The notes under the pieces: model-generated
Told to the model about the DNA's origin: nothing
Databases searched by the model: none
The model's input: the letters and a program-made list of their open reading frames with translations, nothing else
Assembly (NCBI GenBank): GCA_036939355.1
Contig: JALLAP010000432.1
Coordinates: 1 to 12,960, forward strand
DNA length: 12,960 nucleotides
Direction of reading: 5' to 3'
Source: Thalassiosira profunda
Lineage: Eukaryota > Bacillariophyta > Thalassiosirophyceae > Thalassiosirales > Thalassiosiraceae
Shown: positions 8,040 to 12,960 of the stretch, one piece after another
How the letters are laid out: every line of letters starts with the position of its first letter
Position numbering within the stretch: the stretch's first letter is position 1
Position numbers and translations under genes: made by a program

Positions 8040-8176
8040 GGCACGGCGGCGAGAGGACCTGGGGCGCGTGGTGTGGTCTGTGCGTGTGTGGCGTGTGGCG
8101 TGGAGCACCGCCCAGACTTCAGACACTTCACTCGCTCCTCGCTTACCCATCACCCATCACATCACGCTCTCTCGCC
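8040..8176. promoter_or_regulatory. Very short putative bidirectional promoter, eIF2D / TMEM151-like gene
   Basis: Only 137 bp separate the two divergent ATGs. The left half on the + strand is rich in GTG and GTGTGG units (about 8066-8104, with TGTGGCG repeated). The right half carries CCCATCA twice in tandem (8146-8152 and 8153-8159), followed by CATCAC. Both 5' UTRs must be short or the transcription units must overlap. Confidence 0.45.
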
Positions 8177-10093
8177 ATGGCGGGGAGCCCACTCGCATTC
8201 CTCGCCATCTGGGCCTGCCTATGGGGCGCCGCGGCGCGGTGGCATCCGCTCGCGGCGGCGGTGGCTTTGCGGCCGCCATCTTCCGAAGCCCGGGAAACCA
8301 TCAGCGTGAGCCATCACGACGGTGCACCCGACGCCGCGAGGAGGATTCGTCGAATAGATTGCAATTGCAAATCGTCGACGACGTCGGCGGCACAGCAAAC
8401 AGCGCTGAATATCCGCGGGGGCGCCGCGCCGCAATCGTCGGCGTCGGCAACCTCAGCAGCCAACAAGAAGTACGCCTCCGCCGCTACATCCGCGATGCAA
8501 ACCATCTCCTCCCTTCGATCAAAGTCCCGCGCGCCGAATCTTCCCGACCTTATGTCGGAATCGGCACTGATGGACCGGGAGACGAATGCCATCTACTGGC
8601 AGGGTGGGGCGAAGATATTGTCGACGTCGTTCACGGTGCCGTACCTGACGCGAAGGGGGGTGGTGCACGTGAAAGCGAGCATCTTGAGCGCGGCATTGTG
8701 GATGTGGATTTGGGGGCGGGCGAGCCGACATCTGGCAGCTCGGTACTTTGGACCGACTGGAAGCAAAGTCGAGGGCGCGGGGCTGGCGTTCTCGCTGCCG
8801 TTTATATCGGGCGCCAACGCCCCGGCTTTTCTGCGCAAGTTGGCCTCGCTGCTGGCGCCTGTGGTGCAGTTCGTCCTGCTGCTCTTCCATTCGCTGCTGT
8901 ACCTCCGCCTGCCGCCGTACTCGACGAAGGTGGTAGCGGCCACAATCGTTTTGTATTTGCTAGAGTCGTACACGTGCAGCACGCGGCGATACCTGTCCCA
9001 TGCACTCAACGCGCCGGCAGAGGTGGAAGCGTACCTGGAGAGGATACGAACGGTGGAGCCGAGCGTCACCTGGAAAGTGCGATGCTTCCACTACGAGAAT
9101 CGGGATTTGTGGAAAGGGTTTGGGAAAGTTGTCGAGGGGTGGATGGGCAAGGAGGGAGGAGACGAGAGCACAGTGGGCAGTGCCAATTCCAATACGGCGT
9201 CAGAGACGCCGTCGCCGCTGCTGGCGCGGAAGGTGGTCACACATGAGGCCGTGGGCAACTACACCTTCGGAAGCTGGGAGGACCACACCCTCGCCTCGGT
9301 GTGGAAGCGGTCCCGCTCCTTCTCGGACGCTGCGCGGGAGGCGCCGTTCAGCAAATTGAGCCTGTCGAAGCTATTGGTGTTGAAGAATCAAGCGGCACGA
9401 GAGGACTACTTTGCGCAGCAGGCGGCGTTCGTGATGCAGGAGGGACGAAAGGACGTGCACGCGGAGTTTGCGACCAGCATATCAGTCGAGGGGTTCCGCC
9501 CAAAGGTCCTCGCTGTGCGGCCCGTGAAATTCAGGGCGTCAAATATATCAGCTGCCCTCTTTCGACAGCACATCTACGTCTTCTTCACATTGCTCGGGCT
9601 GAGCCTCCCGTACCGAATCTGGTTTGCAAAGCATTGCGACGAGATACGGGTGACCGTGGTGAAAGAGACGAGCAGCGTGGAGAGACCAAAGCCAGTAGAA
9701 GAGGTTGCAGCAGAGAAGAAGAAATCGTCATGGTTTTGGACAAAGCGAAGTCAGGAGTCGAAGGTATCGGACGGAGGTGCGGAAGCGCAGAACCTTTTCC
9801 GAAAGTGCATGCAGAGCTATTCATTGTATGAGGGCGACCAATCTACGACAGACAAAGAACCAGCCGAGGAGAAGGGTGCTCCGATTGTTGAAAGAAGATC
9901 AGAGTTGGCTGATGAGTCGGTTGATGGAGAACTTGTTGAGGAAGAAACAGCAGCGGGTGATGACAACAAAGGTCCCGAACCTGTGGTGACCGATGCCTCT
10001 ACAGAAAGCGAGACATCTGATGCAGCAAAGGTCGACGATACTGTTCAATCCAACCCACAGTCACCGTCATTGACGTATGAGGACTGCCGCTAA
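8177..10093 (+). CDS. TMEM151-like membrane protein with a long acidic tail
   Basis: This is a single-exon frame of 638 residues. The ATG at 8177 sits in a good Kozak-like context (GCCATGG) and begins a signal-peptide-like segment (residues 1-20). Residues 30-130 are Ser/Ala-rich and low in complexity. Hydrophobic segments lie at about 223-245, 250-266 and 460-482. Similarity to the TMEM151 family rests on the soluble part between them: VRCFHYEN (301-308), KVVTHEAVGNYTFGSWEDHT (352-371), and a later Tyr/Gln/Phe-rich segment (REDYFAQQAAFV, then DVHAEF). The family is found in animals and diverse protists and its biochemical role is not established. The C-terminus from about 495 is hydrophilic, first Lys/Ser-rich and then dominated by Glu, Asp and Thr, with no recognisable motif. 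The gene is head to head with eIF2D and tail to tail with the E2 gene at 119 bp. An unrelated protein with chance similarity is the alternative. Confidence 0.6.
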   Translation: MAGSPLAFLAIWACLWGAAARWHPLAAAVALRPPSSEARETISVSHHDGAPDAARRIRRIDCNCKSSTTSAAQQTALNIRGGAAPQSSASATSAANKKYASAATSAMQTISSLRSKSRAPNLPDLMSESALMDRETNAIYWQGGAKILSTSFTVPYLTRRGVVHVKASILSAALWMWIWGRASRHLAARYFGPTGSKVEGAGLAFSLPFISGANAPAFLRKLASLLAPVVQFVLLLFHSLLYLRLPPYSTKVVAATIVLYLLESYTCSTRRYLSHALNAPAEVEAYLERIRTVEPSVTWKVRCFHYENRDLWKGFGKVVEGWMGKEGGDESTVGSANSNTASETPSPLLARKVVTHEAVGNYTFGSWEDHTLASVWKRSRSFSDAAREAPFSKLSLSKLLVLKNQAAREDYFAQQAAFVMQEGRKDVHAEFATSISVEGFRPKVLAVRPVKFRASNISAALFRQHIYVFFTLLGLSLPYRIWFAKHCDEIRVTVVKETSSVERPKPVEEVAAEKKKSSWFWTKRSQESKVSDGGAEAQNLFRKCMQSYSLYEGDQSTTDKEPAEEKGAPIVERRSELADESVDGELVEEETAAGDDNKGPEPVVTDASTESETSDAAKVDDTVQSNPQSPSLTYEDCR

Positions 10094-10212
10094 AGAGATT
10101 CCCGACCAACTGCTTGGCGATCTGCCGCAGCTCTCGGATATCTAAATTGACCTATTCTTACAACACATACATGAAGAATCCGCCACCACGCCACCTCATC
10201 GATTGTGCCTTC

Positions 10213-11907
10213 TCACCTCATTGCAAACATCATCGACGCCGGATTCTCGACGTACGATTTCCAAAGATTGCCAAACCTGGCCATCGTCGCTCCGTCAATA
10301 GCCCTGTGATCCCCGCCCCACGAGATGGGCATAATGCGTGCCGCGACAACCTCATCCGAGTCGTCTGAGACGAATCGAGGCAGTCTTTGTATCTTTCCCA
10401 TTGCTCCAATGGCAACCTGAGGAGGCAGAACCACCGGCGACATGTACGTCCCTCCAATCGCCCCAATGTTGCTCAACGTGAAGGTGGGACGACCAATGTC
10501 GCCTTCCGAGAGGTTGCCCTCGGCGGCCAGCGCAAACAGCCGGCCCATCTCGGCGGCAATCTCCAACACGCTCCGCTCCTGGCAGTTCCGCACCACGGGC
10601 ACCGCCAGCCCCCGCGCGGTGTCCACCGCCACGCCAATGTTGTGCGCCTTGTGGTGCGTCAATGTCATCCCCTCCACGTCAATCGTCGCATTCAACGCCG
10701 GATACTCGTTCATGGCCAAGCTCGCGGCCTTGACAAAGAACGGGAGGTAGGTCAGCTTTGCCACGCCCATATCCTTCGCTGTGGGCCGGAGCGAGTCTCT
10801 GACAGAAGTGAGGGCGTCGACGTTGATCTCGTCCGCATAGACCATGTGCGGGACCTGGAGGGAGGCGGTCATGCTCTTGACCATGAGGCGGTGGTATCCC
10901 CGGATGGCAAGGACCTCGTCTTCTTCCCGACGGGCGGGCGTCGCTACGGAAGCAGCAGAAGCAATCGAAGCCGGCGCAGTGGTGGATGAGCCTTCGGCTG
11001 CGCTGCTGTTGGCGTTGATGATCTTCAGAACGTCCGCCTTCAGCACCCTTCCCCGCGGTCCCGTTCCCTGAACGGTGGCAAGATCAATGTCATTCTCCTT
11101 TCCCAGCTTCCGGACCGCCGGAGACGTCAGCACCTTCGCCTTTCCCTCGCCGGCAGAATCAATGAAGTCGCTCTTTTCGTCTGCACTCTGCAAGTGGCTG
11201 GCAGAGTTCGTGCCGACAGAAGGGATGCTGAGCCGATCCTCCCGATCGTCCACATTGTGCAACGTCGCCGGCTTTCCTGCAGCCTCCGCCTGCGGCTCCC
11301 CTTCCCCTCCTCCACCCACATCAACTCCTCCTCCCGCCCCTCCCTCCGTGGCAATGTACAGCAGCGGCTTGCCCACGTACATCATCTCCCCCACCTCCCC
11401 ACATAGACTCTCCACCACGCCGTCGTACCGGCTGGTAATCTCGACCGAGGCCTTGTCGGATTGGACCTCGCAGACGCGGTCGAACTGCGACACGGCCTCG
11501 CCGGGGGCGACGTGCCACTGGAGGAGCTCGACCTCCGAGATGCCCTCGCCGATGTCGGCGAGGAGGAAGGGCGTGGAGGCGGTGGTTGTGGCGGGGAGGT
11601 CGTCGTCGTCGGGGAGGGGCAGGGCGGACTTTTGCAACGGGGCGCTGGCGGAGATGCATCGCGTCTGGATATTCTTGATATCGGAACTCACGCGCGTGCC
11701 GCTGGCGGCGCGCGTCGGCGGATTTCTACAGTCGACAGCGTCGGCGGCGGCGTGCGACGACCGGTGCACCACGGGCTGGGCATTGAGCTGGGGGCGGTGC
11801 ACCGTTTGCAATGTTCTCGACATCACTTGACGATTCGACGCCGCCGCCAGCCGCCGCATCGCCCCCGCCGCGGGCCGCGCCCTCCGCAATGCCGCCGACA
11901 TCAACAT
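10213..11907 (-). CDS. DBT: Dihydrolipoyl transacylase E2 of the branched-chain 2-oxoacid dehydrogenase complex, mitochondrial
   Basis: This single-exon frame encodes 564 residues. The enzyme forms the core of the BCKDH complex, transferring acyl groups from a swinging lipoyl arm to CoA in Val, Leu and Ile breakdown. Residues 1-90 are Arg/Ala/Ser-rich with few acids, as in a mitochondrial presequence. The lipoyl domain (about 112-187) contains CEVQSDKASVEITS with lipoyl-Lys152; the QSDKAS form, rather than the ETDKA form, points to the branched-chain enzyme and not pyruvate dehydrogenase E2. After a Gly-rich linker comes the E3-binding domain (about 258-296, SPAVRKLGKENDIDL and GTGPRGRVLKADV). 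The catalytic domain (about 332-564) ends with GGDHRAIDGA, whose His534 and Asp538 are the active-site pair, and with the family's ENPASMM C-terminal block. Two ATGs (11907 and 11901) lie at the start; the first is used here. The protein is longer than animal DBT (about 480), mainly from the presequence and linkers. Confidence 0.95.
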   Translation of the reverse strand: MLMSAALRRARPAAGAMRRLAAASNRQVMSRTLQTVHRPQLNAQPVVHRSSHAAADAVDCRNPPTRAASGTRVSSDIKNIQTRCISASAPLQKSALPLPDDDDLPATTTASTPFLLADIGEGISEVELLQWHVAPGEAVSQFDRVCEVQSDKASVEITSRYDGVVESLCGEVGEMMYVGKPLLYIATEGGAGGGVDVGGGGEGEPQAEAAGKPATLHNVDDREDRLSIPSVGTNSASHLQSADEKSDFIDSAGEGKAKVLTSPAVRKLGKENDIDLATVQGTGPRGRVLKADVLKIINANSSAAEGSSTTAPASIASAASVATPARREEDEVLAIRGYHRLMVKSMTASLQVPHMVYADEINVDALTSVRDSLRPTAKDMGVAKLTYLPFFVKAASLAMNEYPALNATIDVEGMTLTHHKAHNIGVAVDTARGLAVPVVRNCQERSVLEIAAEMGRLFALAAEGNLSEGDIGRPTFTLSNIGAIGGTYMSPVVLPPQVAIGAMGKIQRLPRFVSDDSDEVVAARIMPISWGGDHRAIDGATMARFGNLWKSYVENPASMMFAMR

Positions 11908-12158
11908 AACGGCTCTCTATCGATAGACTACTCCTGTTGCACCGGCTGGACCCGGCGGATTGTGAGGATGTGCGGCGGAGTGCCATGCCGCGGCCGTCAT
12001 TGTTGTTCTGCAAATCAGGCGGCAGAATTCTTTTTGACGGAGCTGTCCGAGGTGTCCTATTATCACAAGGACACCTCGGACAGTTTTGCAAATGAAGCAC
12101 AAAGCAAAGTGCAAGTGCACGTGCACCACGACAGACCACGACCGAGGCACCTGAGACG
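11908..12158. promoter_or_regulatory. Palindrome-rich putative bidirectional promoter, E2 / right-end gene
   Basis: These 251 bp separate divergent ATGs. Three perfect palindromic elements occur: TCTATCGATAGA (11916-11927), nine bases from the E2 start; a 16-bp inverted repeat with a 9-nt loop (12043-12083); and GTGCACGTGCAC (12115-12126), which contains a CACGTG E-box/G-box core. CACGTG is a standard bHLH and bZIP target. Its role here is inferred. Confidence 0.5.
12043..12083. repeat. Perfect 16-bp inverted repeat (hairpin-forming)
   Basis: The left arm CTGTCCGAGGTGTCCT (12043-12058) and right arm AGGACACCTCGGACAG (12068-12083) are exact reverse complements, separated by ATTATCACA. Wobble pairing could extend the stem slightly in RNA. 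The repeat lies 75 bp before the right-end gene's ATG and 135 bp before the E2 ATG, so it could be a promoter element or a 5' UTR hairpin of either transcript. Confidence 0.85.
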
Positions 12159-12960
12159 ATGAGGAGGTCTGCCGCAGCCATCGTTTGCGCAAGCGGCCTT
12201 GCATTGCAAAATGGTGGCGGAGCTATCTTTGCAGCGGCTGGGGCGCCGCCGTCGCCGGCCTCCTGGAGATCTTGGGACGACCTCCCTGTGATGGGCGATC
12301 GCTCACGAGATAGCTCGAAGGGTGGCGACGATGCTGAAACAACGAGTGGAAGGCGCCGACGTCGTTTCCGACGCCCGCGGAGAAGGCGAGGCGTCAGTGA
12401 TGGCGCACGCGATTGCCCAGATGAAGGTGAACCGCTTGACGATGCATTTCTGGACCAGGCAGAGCAGCGGAGACGGCGCCATCGAAAGCAAAGCAACAAT
12501 GTCCAACCTCTCGACCCTATTCGGCAATGGGCCATGGAGAAAACCGGAGTTCACATCCCACGCATCAACCTCAACTTCGATCCCATCACCATCCTGAAAA
12601 TACGCAAGTCGTTTCCTGACGTCATCCCAGGAGCAATCATTCGCGTCGGCGCCGACTTTGAAACACATCGACTTGGACGGGGGCTGTGGCGCGTGCGGGG
12701 TTGCATAGAAGACAAATTGCTCGGGGGGCGGTTCACACTCCGAGAGAGGAGGAGCGAGGACGATCGATCGGTGCTGATGGAGTATTCAAAGTCGTGGCTC
12801 TTCGCCGGGTCCGGGGGCATGGGGACCCGGCTCAACTTGTCGGCGGCCTACGATGTGGCCACGGGAAGAGGGAGCGCACGCTTTGGCTTTAAGACGGAGA
12901 ATACCAACGCCATTGGCAGTTATCAGCTGATGCCGGGCCGGAAGGGCTTTTCGGTGGTGC
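12159..12960 (+). CDS. Unrecognised protein with N-terminal presequence, Arg-rich linker and beta-strand-rich domain (3'-partial)
   Basis: The frame runs from the ATG at 12159 to the right edge without a stop (267 residues seen). I do not recognise the family with confidence. Residues 1-35 (MRRSAAAIVCASGLALQNGG, then AIFAAAGAPPSP) look like a signal or organelle presequence; the Phe24 context loosely resembles an ASAFAP site. Residues 65-77 are almost entirely Arg (RRRRRFRRPRRRR), and residues 80-120 are acidic, then basic, low-complexity sequence. A conserved-looking domain starts near 133: INLNFDPITILKIRKSF, GAIIRVGADFETHRLG, WRVRGCIEDKLLGGRFTL, LMEYSKSWLF, TRLNLSAAYDVATGRGSARF and GFKTEN. 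The alternating hydrophobic/polar strands joined by short Gly- or charge-containing turns suggest a beta-barrel, perhaps an outer-envelope protein of the plastid or mitochondrion. This structural idea is inference. The gene is head to head with the E2 gene. Confidence 0.7.
   Translation, partial: MRRSAAAIVCASGLALQNGGGAIFAAAGAPPSPASWRSWDDLPVMGDRSRDSSKGGDDAETTSGRRRRRFRRPRRRRGVSDGARDCPDEGEPLDDAFLDQAEQRRRRHRKQSNNVQPLDPIRQWAMEKTGVHIPRINLNFDPITILKIRKSFPDVIPGAIIRVGADFETHRLGRGLWRVRGCIEDKLLGGRFTLRERRSEDDRSVLMEYSKSWLFAGSGGMGTRLNLSAAYDVATGRGSARFGFKTENTNAIGSYQLMPGRKGFSVV

Noticed and set aside
7354..9246. Long plus-strand open frame (630 codons) spanning the start of eIF2D and the start of the TMEM151-like gene
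   Set aside because: It has no recognisable domain, is Arg/Gly/Ser-rich as expected for an antisense or shifted frame of GC-rich genes, and overlaps two better-supported genes and their promoter.
12043..12083. The hairpin as a bacterial-type terminator
   Set aside because: There is no T-run typical of rho-independent termination in the right place, the context is eukaryotic, and it lies between gene starts rather than ends.
11461..12162. Plus-strand frame antisense to the E2 presequence and lipoyl domain, crossing into the spacer
   Set aside because: It runs through the lipoyl-domain coding region in reverse and through the hairpin; the composition is low-complexity and no motif is seen.
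11726..12535. 269-codon minus-strand frame across the spacer and the start of the right-end gene
   Set aside because: Arg/Ser-rich shadow opposite the right-end gene, shifted against the E2 frame; no domain, and it would overlap two supported genes.
1..12960. Defence system, biosynthetic cluster, CRISPR array, insertion sequence or viral insertion
   Set aside because: All recognised genes are housekeeping or lineage genes of a eukaryote with consistent composition. I saw no transposase, integrase, capsid, toxin or repeat-spacer pattern, and no functional theme linking neighbours.

Overview
The window looks like ordinary nuclear DNA from a compact, fairly GC-rich protist genome, most likely a photosynthetic stramenopile (diatom, bolidophyte, pelagophyte or similar alga with a secondary red plastid). 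The evidence is: two short GT-AG spliceosomal introns (83 and 61 bp, the second with a TACTAAA branch-site motif); eukaryote-only genes (eIF2D, mitochondrial branched-chain E2, TMEM151-like protein); a BT1/FBT transporter; and one protein whose N-terminus carries a TSFAP motif, close to the ASAFAP motif of diatom-type bipartite plastid presequences. I cannot name the species.

Layout, left to right: (1) 1-220, minus: N-terminus of a secreted or vacuolar aspartic protease, running off the left edge. (2) 221-664: AT-richer spacer with no gene I can support. (3) 665-1867, minus: unrecognised 400-aa protein, probably plastid-targeted. (4) 2101-4184, plus: BT1/folate-biopterin transporter in two exons. 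(5) 4234-5200, minus: glucose-6-phosphate 1-epimerase in two exons. (6) 5440-5652, plus: 70-aa cysteine-rich protein ending in a CaaX-like CCIL. (7) 5745-8039, minus: eIF2D/ligatin. (8) 8177-10093, plus: TMEM151-like membrane protein. (9) 10213-11907, minus: mitochondrial branched-chain 2-oxoacid dehydrogenase E2. (10) 12159 to the right edge, plus: unrecognised protein with an Arg-rich linker and a beta-strand-rich domain.

From the second gene onward the strands alternate strictly (- + - + - + - +). Genes therefore lie head to head across 137-251 bp putative shared promoters and tail to tail across 49-119 bp. The genes serve unrelated compartments (plastid, mitochondrion, cytosol, membranes), so this is not an operon or a defence or biosynthetic cluster. 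I see no mobile element, CRISPR array, tRNA or rRNA. The most distinctive non-coding sequence is the 251-bp spacer 11908-12158, which holds a perfect 16-bp inverted repeat, an E-box-centred palindrome and a TATCGATA palindrome.

I found no convincing new multi-gene system. The items best worth follow-up are that palindrome-rich promoter, the two unrecognised proteins, the cysteine-rich CaaX microprotein and the strictly alternating head-to-head gene order.
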